Assembly: GCA_934567115.1 (NCBI GenBank) | Contig: CAKTJA010000056.1 | Location: 1 to 7,860, forward strand | DNA: 7,860 bases | Origin: an uncultured Oscillospiraceae bacterium | GTDB lineage: Bacteria > Bacillota > Clostridia > Oscillospirales > Oscillospiraceae | Direction of reading: 5' to 3' | In this document: in pieces, positions 1 through 5,736 of the stretch | Position numbering within the stretch: position 1 is the first letter of the stretch | Layout: every line of letters starts with the position of its first letter | Notes under the pieces: generated by a model | Told to the model about the DNA's origin: nothing | Databases searched by the model: none | The model's input: only the letters and a program-made list of their open reading frames with translations | Made by a program: the position numbers and the translations under genes

Positions 1-714
1 CTCGTAGCCGTTCGCCTCGATCCACGCGGTAAGCTCCGCAGTCACGTCGTTTATCTGCTCATATCCGCCCTTGAAGGTGCAGCCGGCATAGGTGACGGCG
101 GGAAGCGTGCGGAATTTCACATGCTCGGTGTCGGGATACCGGCCCTTGACGGTCTTCTGCGCCTCGATCTCCACGTCCTTTTCCCTGTACTCGCCGTCAA
201 GAAACACGACGCTGCAATAGCACGGGGACGCGGGGATCAGGTCCATATCGTCCGTCTCCCGGCAGAGGACCTGCCACACCATCCCTTCGTCCTCGTAACG
301 GGGAATGGTCATGCGGACGGTGGCGGCATAGCGCTCGGGCAGGGTCTTAACGGTCACATCATAGCTCATATTCTCTTCCTTTCTCAGCCGTTCTCTGGCT
401 GTGTCCAGAAGCCGCAGGCGCTGCTCCGTGTCGGCCTGCTGCCGCCTCAGCTCCGCCTGACGGTCCGCAAGAAACGCGTCAAGCTTCTCGCGGTCGCCGT
501 AAACGGGAAGGATGGCGCGCACGTCGGCAAGGCCGAAGCCCATGTCCCGCAGCGCCTTGATGCGGCAGACGGTCGGCAGCTGCGCCTCGCTGTAATAGCG
601 GTAATCGGTAAACCGATCTGTCCGGACCGGCTTTAGCAGCCCGATCTCGTCATAATAGCGCAGCATGCGGATGCTCACTCTGGACAGCTTTGAAAAATCT
701 CCGATTTTCAGCAT
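1..714 (-). CDS. MerR-family transcriptional regulator with GyrI-like effector-binding domain (3' end cut by window edge)
   Basis: Reading from the ATG at 712-714 the frame stays open for 238 codons to the left edge, so the C-terminus is missing. Residues 1-70 form a classic MerR winged helix: IGDFSKLSRVSIRMLRYYDEIGLL near the start, then DYRYYSEAQL (38-47), read here in two parts. Residues 75-112 are charged and helical, matching the dimerising coiled coil. From residue 118 (YDVTVKTLPERYAA) the sequence resembles the GyrI-like/AraC effector-binding fold of BmrR-type regulators, which bind small, often hydrophobic or cationic ligands. The start is supported by GGAGGT at 721-726, 6 nt upstream, and by a MerR-type promoter further upstream. 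Such proteins commonly twist their own long-spacer promoter and activate a neighbouring transporter or enzyme gene, but the target is not visible here. The ligand cannot be deduced. Family assignment is firm; effector-domain assignment is good. Confidence 0.93.
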   Translation of the reverse strand, partial: MLKIGDFSKLSRVSIRMLRYYDEIGLLKPVRTDRFTDYRYYSEAQLPTVCRIKALRDMGFGLADVRAILPVYGDREKLDAFLADRQAELRRQQADTEQRLRLLDTARERLRKEENMSYDVTVKTLPERYAATVRMTIPRYEDEGMVWQVLCRETDDMDLIPASPCYCSVVFLDGEYREKDVEIEAQKTVKGRYPDTEHVKFRTLPAVTYAGCTFKGGYEQINDVTAELTAWIEANGYE

Positions 715-755
715 GGCGGTACCTCCGTGCCTCTCTGTTTTTTGAGCTCGGGAAG

Positions 756-786
756 AGTGTAAGCCCTGACAGTGTGGCAGAGTCAA
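756..786 (-). promoter_or_regulatory. MerR-type promoter and operator for the merR-family gene
   Basis: On the minus strand TTGACT (781-786) and TACACT (756-761) are separated by exactly 19 bp (762-780), the over-long spacer typical of MerR-controlled promoters; ordinary promoters have 17. The spacer region carries an imperfect palindrome at 764-782 (plus strand CCCTGACAGTGTGGCAGAG), with outer arms CCCTGACA and its near-complement, similar to operators of the BmrR/TipA kind. It lies about 40 nt upstream of the regulator's start codon, so the regulator probably controls its own gene. Both boxes and the spacing are seen directly; the control is inferred from the family. Confidence 0.75.
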
Positions 787-835
787 GAAGAAATTTTATC
801 GCAAAGCGTCCGACTGAAAAACCGGACCGGACATG

Positions 836-1642
836 CTATCCGCGCTCCGTCCGCCGCAGAGCGCCGGTGAGATGCAGCACCGCCTCCAGCACGCCGCCGC
901 CGACGGCAAGCGCCTTGTCCGAGGCGGTGCGGCAGTACTCCGCGTCTCCGCGCGGGTCCACATCGCCGGCCTTCATCCCGCGAAACGCCGGAACGCCGTC
1001 CGCCAGAAGACCGCGCAGCACGCCGTCTATGGTGCATTTCATCGGAACGCCGTCAACGTAACCGGCGACGTCGCCGGCCTTGACGACCGCGCCGATCTCC
1101 AGCGCCTGACGGAACACGCCGTCCGCCGGGGCGCGCAGCACGCGCTCCCCCGCAAAGCCGCCGATAAGCCCGGGAATGTTGGTGTTCGGGATGGCGCTCC
1201 CGCGATAGATCACGCGGCCGAGCGTGTGCCCGCGCATCGTCTCAACAACGGCGTGACAGTCCTCCCCTGCCGTAAAGCCCGGTCCGACGCCGACCACGAC
1301 CGGCGCGTCGGAGATCGCGGTGCCAAGGTTCCTCTTGGCAAGGATCGCGTCTACCTCCGCGTCCGGCGCCAGCGCCGCGCGGCAGCGGCACTCCGGGTCG
1401 GCAAGCACCGGAACGATCCCCTGTGCAAGCAGCGCGCGCGCCTCGTCCGCCGAAGCGGCAAGCCGGGCCGTCACATCCTCCACCGTCGTCTCTCCGTGAA
1501 CGATCGCGTCCGAAAAGGCCACCGTGCGGCGGATCGCCGTCGGCTGCGCAAGATCGGTCATCACAACGTCGATCCCGCTGCGCCACAGGCGAAGCGCAAC
1601 GCCGGTGGCGATATCTCCCGCTCCGCGGATCAGCGTAAGCAT
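836..1642 (-). CDS. yqeB: YqeB, selenium-dependent molybdenum hydroxylase system protein (EF2563 family)
   Basis: A 268-residue protein that starts MLTLIRGAGDIATG, a glycine-rich nucleotide-binding-like turn (GAGDIATG, 7-14), and contains the family-typical stretches VVVGVGPGFTAGEDC and IPNTNIPGLIGGF. These match the EF2563/YqeB family, known by genome comparison (co-occurrence with selD, yqeC and XdhC-like genes) to accompany selenium-dependent molybdenum hydroxylases; its biochemical reaction is not established. It is probably cytosolic, with no signal peptide or membrane helix. The start codon lies inside the end of yqeC (13-nt overlap), and AGGGGGG just upstream can serve as ribosome binding site, so translational coupling is likely. 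Length is normal. No hydroxylase, selD or MoCo gene is visible in the window, so the partner enzyme must lie elsewhere. XdhC proteins are a related but distinct alternative. Confidence 0.88.
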   Translation of the reverse strand: MLTLIRGAGDIATGVALRLWRSGIDVVMTDLAQPTAIRRTVAFSDAIVHGETTVEDVTARLAASADEARALLAQGIVPVLADPECRCRAALAPDAEVDAILAKRNLGTAISDAPVVVGVGPGFTAGEDCHAVVETMRGHTLGRVIYRGSAIPNTNIPGLIGGFAGERVLRAPADGVFRQALEIGAVVKAGDVAGYVDGVPMKCTIDGVLRGLLADGVPAFRGMKAGDVDPRGDAEYCRTASDKALAVGGGVLEAVLHLTGALRRTERG

Positions 1643-2301
1643 GCGTACACCCCCCTGTGCAGACTTCCCGATACGACGGGGCAGCTGAGACGCGACGCAA
1701 GCGTAGCCGCGTTCTCATAATCCTCCGCCGACTCGACCTTATTGACATAGACCCGGTCGCCGATCCCCTCGGCAAGCAGGACGCGGGCGGCAAGCTCCGG
1801 CGTAACGACGGCGTCCTCCCCCGCGCCGCACAGCTCCGCGTACCGTTCCGGACGGTGGCAGACCTCGCGCACGGTCCGCCCAAAGCCGTCCGCGCCCACG
1901 ACCATTACGACGCGCTGCGTCTGCTCGGGAATGACCGGCTCATACGGCGCATGCGCCTTGAGCGGCAGCCCCTTCGAGCCATCCGCCTCCACCAGCACAT
2001 AATCCGCCAGCTGCGCAAGCACGGAAAACGGCAGCTCCGGCGCGGAGAATTTCCCGTTTTCCGCCGTCTCCCCCAGACAGATCGCGCCGAAAGACGCAAG
2101 CGAAACGGCCGCGTCCTCCTCCGACGCGCCGGTCAGCGTGATATACTGCTCCGGACGGCGGATCCTCGTCGAGGTGCAGAGAATGACCGTTCCCTTTTTT
2201 CTCAGCTCCTCCGTAAGCGTGTAGAGCAGCGTCGTTTTCCCTCCGCCGCCGACAAGCGCCGTTATGCCGCGTCCGATCTCCAACAGCGGTGATATCTGCA
2301 T
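1630..2301 (-). CDS. yqeC: YqeC, putative selenium-dependent hydroxylase accessory protein (P-loop)
   Basis: A 223-residue P-loop protein. The Walker A motif GGGGKTT is at residues 18-24 (Lys22), and the diagnostic family block VEADGSKGLPLKAHAPYEPV begins near residue 104, followed by VVMVVGADGFG. This is the YqeC family, associated with selenium-dependent molybdenum hydroxylase maturation; NTP binding is expected from the P-loop, and a role in selenium cofactor insertion is inferred from gene association rather than shown. The start is set by AAAGGAG 7 nt upstream. The gene is first in the operon and overlaps yqeB by 13 nt, which agrees with the usual yqeC-yqeB pairing. A sigma-A promoter lies about 85 nt upstream. 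Length is typical, all key motifs are present, and no damage is seen. Confidence 0.9.
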   Translation of the reverse strand: MQISPLLEIGRGITALVGGGGKTTLLYTLTEELRKKGTVILCTSTRIRRPEQYITLTGASEEDAAVSLASFGAICLGETAENGKFSAPELPFSVLAQLADYVLVEADGSKGLPLKAHAPYEPVIPEQTQRVVMVVGADGFGRTVREVCHRPERYAELCGAGEDAVVTPELAARVLLAEGIGDRVYVNKVESAEDYENAATLASRLSCPVVSGSLHRGVYACLR

Positions 2302-2345
2302 AGTACATCTCCTTTACACATTAGCGGCTTCAACGAACCCCCCGC

Positions 2346-2360
2346 ATCGCCCCCGGCGAT
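2346..2360 (-). other. Small perfect hairpin in the yqeC leader
   Basis: ATCGCC and GGCGAT form a 6-bp perfect stem around a 3-nt loop, roughly 20-35 nt downstream of the expected yqeC transcription start. It has no T-run after it, so it is not an intrinsic terminator. It could stabilise the 5' end of the transcript or be chance in GC-rich DNA. No known riboswitch pattern is recognised in the roughly 80-nt leader. Confidence 0.35.
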
Positions 2361-2387
2361 CCGTGCATTTTCCGCATTTTCTCCGAT

Positions 2388-2416
2388 ATTATAACAAGCT
2401 TCCCCCCGCATTGCAA
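2388..2416 (-). promoter_or_regulatory. Sigma-A promoter for yqeC-yqeB
   Basis: On the minus strand TTGCAA (2411-2416, 4 of 6 matches to the -35 consensus) is followed after exactly 17 bp by a perfect TATAAT (2388-2393). Transcription would begin near 2381, leaving a leader of about 80 nt before yqeC. Two direct copies of GAAAATGC (complement of 2365-2372 and 2374-2381, 9-nt period) lie just at and after the predicted start and could be an operator, although this is speculative. Confidence 0.8.
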
Positions 2417-2468
2417 GGCTTCCCGCCCGGTCGTTCTTCTCCGCGAGGAATAATTTCCATCGAAATGT

Positions 2469-2496
2469 GGGAACCTTTTTTTATTTTCTTCGTCTA
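2469..2496 (+). promoter_or_regulatory. Candidate ECF sigma-factor promoter for the lipoprotein-MBOAT-DHHW operon
   Basis: GGGAAC (2469-2474) and CGTCTA (2491-2496) are 16 bp apart. This matches the architecture of extracytoplasmic-function sigma promoters of Firmicutes (AAC-containing -35, CGT-containing -10, 16-bp spacer). The spacer is nearly all T, a feature reported to favour some Bacillus ECF factors. I find no convincing sigma-A promoter in this orientation in 2417-2540. Transcription would start near 2501, about 55 nt before the first gene. The match is visual only, from a single site. Confidence 0.5.
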
Positions 2497-2514
2497 TTCC
2501 TGTCAGCACCGCCG

Positions 2515-2531
2515 TTTTGCGGTCTGCAAAA
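2515..2531 (+). other. Weak hairpin in the operon leader, just before the ribosome binding site
   Basis: TTTTGC (2515-2520) can pair with GCAAAA (2526-2531) around a 5-nt loop, ending 8 nt before the AAGGAG ribosome binding site. The stem is A/U-rich and short, so any effect on translation would be modest. Chance occurrence is quite possible. Confidence 0.25.
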
Positions 2532-2539
2532 AAATTTTC

Positions 2540-2545
2540 AAGGAG
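2540..2545 (+). promoter_or_regulatory. Ribosome binding site that sets the lipoprotein start
   Basis: AAGGAG lies 10 nt before the ATG at 2556. An upstream in-frame ATG at 2517 would add 13 residues and put this motif inside the coding region. The shorter form begins directly with a perfect lipoprotein signal peptide (MKKT...), so 2556 is preferred. Confidence 0.8.
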
Positions 2546-2555
2546 AATCTGGATC

Positions 2556-3119
2556 ATGAAAAAAACACTTGCCCTTATTCTTGCGCTGGCCCTTGCGCTG
2601 GCGCTCGCCGCCTGCGGCAAAAAGGACGGCGGCAGCGCCTCCTCCGACGCGCCGGCTGACGCGCTCACCCTTCTGACGACCGTGTGGGACGGTCTCGGCG
2701 AAGAGGACCGTTTCCCCGCCGCCGGCGGCGATTACGAGCACAGCGTGGACGGTGCGCCCGGCGCGTTCGACCTCTCCGACCCCGACAACCTCAATTATCT
2801 GCTCACCGTTCCCACGGACGACGCGACGCTCATTGACGACGCGGCCTCCCTGATGCACATGATGAACGTCAACACCTTCACCTGCGGCGCTCTGCGCACG
2901 GCGAACGCCGACGACGCATCCAAGCTGGCGGACGATATGCGCGACGCCATTCAGTCGAAGCAGTGGATGTGCGGCTTTCCCGACAAGCTGGTCGTCTTCA
3001 CGCTGGACCGCTACGTTGTCTCCATGTACGGCAGCGAGGATCTGATCGACGCCTTCCGCGATCAGCTTCAGTCCGCGTACCCCGACGCCGCCATCGCGCA
3101 CGAGGAATCCATTCTGTAA
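2556..3119 (+). CDS. Small lipoprotein, DUF4358-like
   Basis: A 187-residue secreted lipoprotein. The signal peptide is textbook: MKK, then a run of alternating Leu/Ala (5-19), then a lipobox LAAC with the lipidated Cys20, followed by a short Gly/Ser linker. The mature part is acidic and ends with a pattern (CGALRTANADDASKLADDMR, then a VVFTLDRYVVSMYGS strand pair and a final helix) that resembles the DUF4358 lipoproteins often found beside MBOAT genes in Clostridia; this match is from memory of the pattern and not certain. Two cysteines (110 and 139) could form a disulfide outside the cell. It is the first gene of a three-gene operon, with 22 nt before the next start, so it probably assists the acyltransferase or the surface acyl-transfer protein at the outer face of the membrane. 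Its molecular role is unknown. Confidence 0.82.
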   Translation: MKKTLALILALALALALAACGKKDGGSASSDAPADALTLLTTVWDGLGEEDRFPAAGGDYEHSVDGAPGAFDLSDPDNLNYLLTVPTDDATLIDDAASLMHMMNVNTFTCGALRTANADDASKLADDMRDAIQSKQWMCGFPDKLVVFTLDRYVVSMYGSEDLIDAFRDQLQSAYPDAAIAHEESIL

Positions 3120-3141
3120 ATTCTGACCGGGAGCTGTCCGT

Positions 3142-4542
3142 ATGCTTTTTTCCAGCCTTCCCTTCCTTTATTTCTTTCTTCCGTGTACGCTTGCGCTGTA
3201 CTTTCTCGCGCCGAAGCGGCTGCGGAACGCCGTTCTGCTTCTCGCCAGCCTGTTCTTCTACGCGTGGGGCGAGCCGCGCTTCGTCGTCTTCATGCTTCTG
3301 TCCATCACGCAGGGCTACGTGTTCGCCCTGCTGACGGAGCGCTTTCGCGGCAAACGGCAGTCAAAGCTTTTTCTGACCATCTCGGTCGTCCTCAGCCTCG
3401 GACTGCTGGGCTACTGCAAGTATGCGGACTTTTTTCTCACCGGCTTCAACGCGCTCACGGGACTGAGCGTCCCGCTGCTTCGCGTAACGCTCCCCATCGG
3501 CGTCAGCTTTTACACCTTTCAGGTGCTCAGCTACGTTGTGGACGTTTATCGCGGCGACGTACGGGCGCAGCGCAGCTTTGTCGATCTGGCCGCCTATATC
3601 GCAATGTTCCCCCAGCTGATTGCCGGGCCGATCGTGCGCTATTCCGACGTCGCCGACCATCTGCGCTCCCGCTCCGTCTCCCTTGGGGACGCAGCCCTCG
3701 GCGCGCGCCGCTTTCTGCTCGGTCTCGGAAAAAAGGTGCTGCTGGCAAACGTGCTTTTTGAGCTGATCACCGCGTTCAAATCGAGCGAAGACCCGACCGT
3801 GCTCTTCTGCTGGCTCTACGCCGCAGCCTGCGTCCTGCAAATCTACTTCGACTTCTCGGGCTACAGCGATATGGCCGTCGGACTGGGGCGCATCCTCGGC
3901 TTCCGCTTCACGGAAAACTTCGACTACCCCTATATCTCCGGCAGCGTCACGGAATTCTGGCGCAGATGGCACATCAGCCTCGGCTCCTGGTTCCGCGACT
4001 ATGTGTATATCCCGCTCGGCGGCAACCGCGTTTCCCGCGCGAAATGGCTGCGCAACATCTTCATTGTCTGGGCGCTCACCGGCCTGTGGCACGGCGCGGC
4101 ATGGAATTTTATCCTCTGGGGCCTGTTTTTCGCGGTCCTTCTGACGGCAGAAAAGCTTTTGTACGGCAAAACGCTCGAGCGTCTTCCGCTCCTTCGGCAC
4201 GTTTATGTGCTGCTTGCGGTCACCGTCAGCTTTGTGCTCTTCGACGCTGCCGACGTTGGGGGAGCCGCCGCCACCGTGGGCGCGATGTTCGGCGCGGGCG
4301 GACTGAAGGCCGCCGACCCGATCAGCCTGTATTACCTCAGAAGCTACAGCGCGGTATTTCTCATCGGCATTCTCGGCGCAACGCCGCTGCCGAAGCGCAT
4401 CATGCAGCGCCTCACGTCGTCCCCGGCGGGCGCGCGGGCGGTCAACGCCGTCGAGCCGGCCGCGCTGATCGTGCTTCTCGCCGTCATCACCGGGTATCTG
4501 GTGGACGGCTCGTTCAACCCGTTTCTGTATTTCCGCTTTTAA
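3142..4542 (+). CDS. MBOAT-family membrane acyltransferase, AlgI/DltB-like
   Basis: A 466-residue polytopic membrane protein of normal length for the AlgI branch of the membrane-bound O-acyltransferases. Hydrophobic helices begin at residue 4 and recur to the C-terminus. Family signatures are intact: LPIGVSFYTFQVLSYVVDVY, FPQLIAGPIVRY, YFDFSGYSDMAVGLGRILGF, FWRRWHISLGSWFRDYVYIPLGG (read as adjoining blocks), and TGLWHGAAWNF, which carries the invariant catalytic His317; the second conserved His is His277. Known relatives (AlgI, PatA, DltB) take an acyl group from a cytosolic donor and deliver it to the outside. The following DHHW gene points to O-acetylation of a cell-surface glycan, by analogy with AlgI-AlgJ/AlgX; no dltA or dltC is present, which argues against teichoic acid D-alanylation. 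GGGAG lies 8 nt before the start. Substrate unknown. Confidence 0.93.
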   Translation: MLFSSLPFLYFFLPCTLALYFLAPKRLRNAVLLLASLFFYAWGEPRFVVFMLLSITQGYVFALLTERFRGKRQSKLFLTISVVLSLGLLGYCKYADFFLTGFNALTGLSVPLLRVTLPIGVSFYTFQVLSYVVDVYRGDVRAQRSFVDLAAYIAMFPQLIAGPIVRYSDVADHLRSRSVSLGDAALGARRFLLGLGKKVLLANVLFELITAFKSSEDPTVLFCWLYAAACVLQIYFDFSGYSDMAVGLGRILGFRFTENFDYPYISGSVTEFWRRWHISLGSWFRDYVYIPLGGNRVSRAKWLRNIFIVWALTGLWHGAAWNFILWGLFFAVLLTAEKLLYGKTLERLPLLRHVYVLLAVTVSFVLFDAADVGGAAATVGAMFGAGGLKAADPISLYYLRSYSAVFLIGILGATPLPKRIMQRLTSSPAGARAVNAVEPAALIVLLAVITGYLVDGSFNPFLYFRF

Positions 4543-4557
4543 AAGGAGTGACCGGTC

Positions 4558-5658
4558 ATGAGTGAAAAAGCCAAAAATCTCGCCGTCGTCCTGCTGCTCT
4601 TCGTCTTCCTCGCCGGCTTCGGCCTGTGGACGGCGCTCAGGCAGCCCGACGCGGTCTCCGCCAGCGAACGGCGAAAGCTCGCCCAGCGTCCCGAGCTGAG
4701 CGCGGACGCCGTGCTCGACGGCAGCTTCATGTCGGACTTCGAGAGCTTTTCCCTCGACCAGTTCCCGCTGCGGGAGCGCTGGCGCACGCTCAAGGCGCTC
4801 ACGGGGCGCTATGTCCTTCGGCAAAAGGACAGCAACGGCGGCTCCTTTGCGGACGGCTACGCGGCCAAGCTGGACCGTCCGCTGAACAGGGAATCCGTCG
4901 CCTATGCGGCCGGCCGCTTCCGTCAGCTCTACGATACGATGATCGCCGGCAGCGGCGCAAGCGTGTACCTCGCCGTGATCCCCGACAAAAATTACTTTCT
5001 CGCCGAGGCGAACGGATACCCCTCCCCGGACTACGGCGCGCTGGTGGACGAGCTGCGTGCGCAGACGGAATACATGCGCTATATCGACCTTTTCGATCAG
5101 CTGGAGCTTTCGGATTATTACCGCACAGACTCGCACTGGCGGCAGGAGGCGCTTGCAGACGCCGCCGCATATCTGGCGCGGGAGATGGGGGTGACGCTCA
5201 CCGGCGGGTATGAGGAAAAAACGCTCGACCGCCCGTATTACGGCGTCTACTGCGGCTACGCGGCTCTCCCCATGCGGCCGGACGAGCTGCGCTATCTGAC
5301 GAACGATACGCTTGAGGGCTGCGTCGTCTACAACTACGAAACCGGCGGTGCCGGAGGCGTCTACGACTTTGACAAGGCCGCCGGGAACGATCCCTATGAG
5401 CTGTTCCTCTCCGGCCCCGTCTCTCTGCTGACGATCGAAAATCCAAACGCCGAAACGGACAGGGAGCTGCTGATCCTGCGTGACTCGTTCGCAAGCTCGC
5501 TCGCGCCGCTGCTCGCCGAGGGCTACGCCAAGATCACCCTTGCGGATATCCGCTATCTGCCCGTCTCGCAGCTTGCGCAGCTTCTGGACTTCACCGCTCA
5601 GGACGTTCTGTTTCTCTACAGTGCAAGCGTTCTGAACAACAGCGAGACTCTGAAATGA
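4558..5658 (+). CDS. DHHW/AlgX-like SGNH-fold protein, putative surface O-acyltransferase
   Basis: A 366-residue protein with one N-terminal membrane helix (residues 7-25) and an extracytoplasmic body. The DHHW-family signature appears as TDSHW with Asp191, His193 and Trp194, and a second block LILRDSFASS provides the likely nucleophile Ser310; together these are the Asp-His/Ser catalytic set seen in AlgX and AlgJ, which acetylate alginate. The second residue of the family motif is Ser rather than His, as in several AlgX-like proteins (Thr in AlgX), and is not catalytic. The gene follows the MBOAT by 15 nt, with AAGGAG before its start, so the two are almost certainly co-translated partners: the MBOAT exports the acyl group, and this protein transfers it to a glycan. 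Residues 75-100 (RLRERW-type, conserved DQFPLRERW) match the family's N-terminal block. The acceptor glycan is unknown. Confidence 0.88.
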   Translation: MSEKAKNLAVVLLLFVFLAGFGLWTALRQPDAVSASERRKLAQRPELSADAVLDGSFMSDFESFSLDQFPLRERWRTLKALTGRYVLRQKDSNGGSFADGYAAKLDRPLNRESVAYAAGRFRQLYDTMIAGSGASVYLAVIPDKNYFLAEANGYPSPDYGALVDELRAQTEYMRYIDLFDQLELSDYYRTDSHWRQEALADAAAYLAREMGVTLTGGYEEKTLDRPYYGVYCGYAALPMRPDELRYLTNDTLEGCVVYNYETGGAGGVYDFDKAAGNDPYELFLSGPVSLLTIENPNAETDRELLILRDSFASSLAPLLAEGYAKITLADIRYLPVSQLAQLLDFTAQDVLFLYSASVLNNSETLK

Positions 5659-5687
5659 TTCTCTGTCTCGGGGAAATACCTGCTTAA

Positions 5688-5717
5688 AAGGCAGCGCGGT
5701 TTTCACCGCGCTGCCTT
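5688..5717. terminator. Bidirectional intrinsic terminator between converging operons
   Basis: A perfect 13-bp inverted repeat, AAGGCAGCGCGGT (5688-5700) and its complement (5705-5717), with a TTTC loop, sits in the 78-nt gap between the plus-strand DHHW gene and the minus-strand rqcH gene. Read on the minus strand the stem ends in CTTTTAA, a short U-run; on the plus strand the tail is only CCTTGATCT, so termination should be stronger for rqcH, while the stem may still serve both. Confidence 0.85.
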
Positions 5718-5736
5718 GATCTATGCCGTATTTTCC

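Noticed and set aside
121..636. A 171-codon plus-strand open frame opposite the MerR gene
   Set aside because: The minus-strand frame has an unmistakable MerR domain, ribosome binding site and promoter; the plus-strand frame has none.
795..832. Possible terminator after yqeB (GTCCG and CGGAC separated by about 15 nt, with a T5 run)
   Set aside because: The stem is only 5 bp, the T-run lies in the loop rather than after the stem, and the palindrome CCGGACCGG has almost no loop, so it does not form a normal intrinsic terminator.
833..1720. A 295-codon plus-strand open frame opposite yqeB
   Set aside because: Arg/His/Ala-rich translation typical of the complement of a GC-rich gene; yqeB on the other strand has clear family motifs.
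2302..2380. Riboswitch in the yqeC leader (for example a molybdenum cofactor element)
   Set aside because: The leader is only about 80 nt and shows a single 6-bp hairpin; no multi-helix structure or known conserved core is visible.
2517..2555. Upstream in-frame ATG that would add 13 residues to the lipoprotein
   Set aside because: It has no ribosome binding site and would bury the signal peptide behind a charged extension; the ATG at 2556 has AAGGAG and a perfect lipoprotein signal.
3361..5706. A 781-codon open frame on the minus strand under the MBOAT and DHHW genes
   Set aside because: It mirrors two well-recognised genes in full, its translation is low-complexity and Arg/Glu/Val-rich with no domain, and long antisense frames are expected in DNA with GC-rich third positions.
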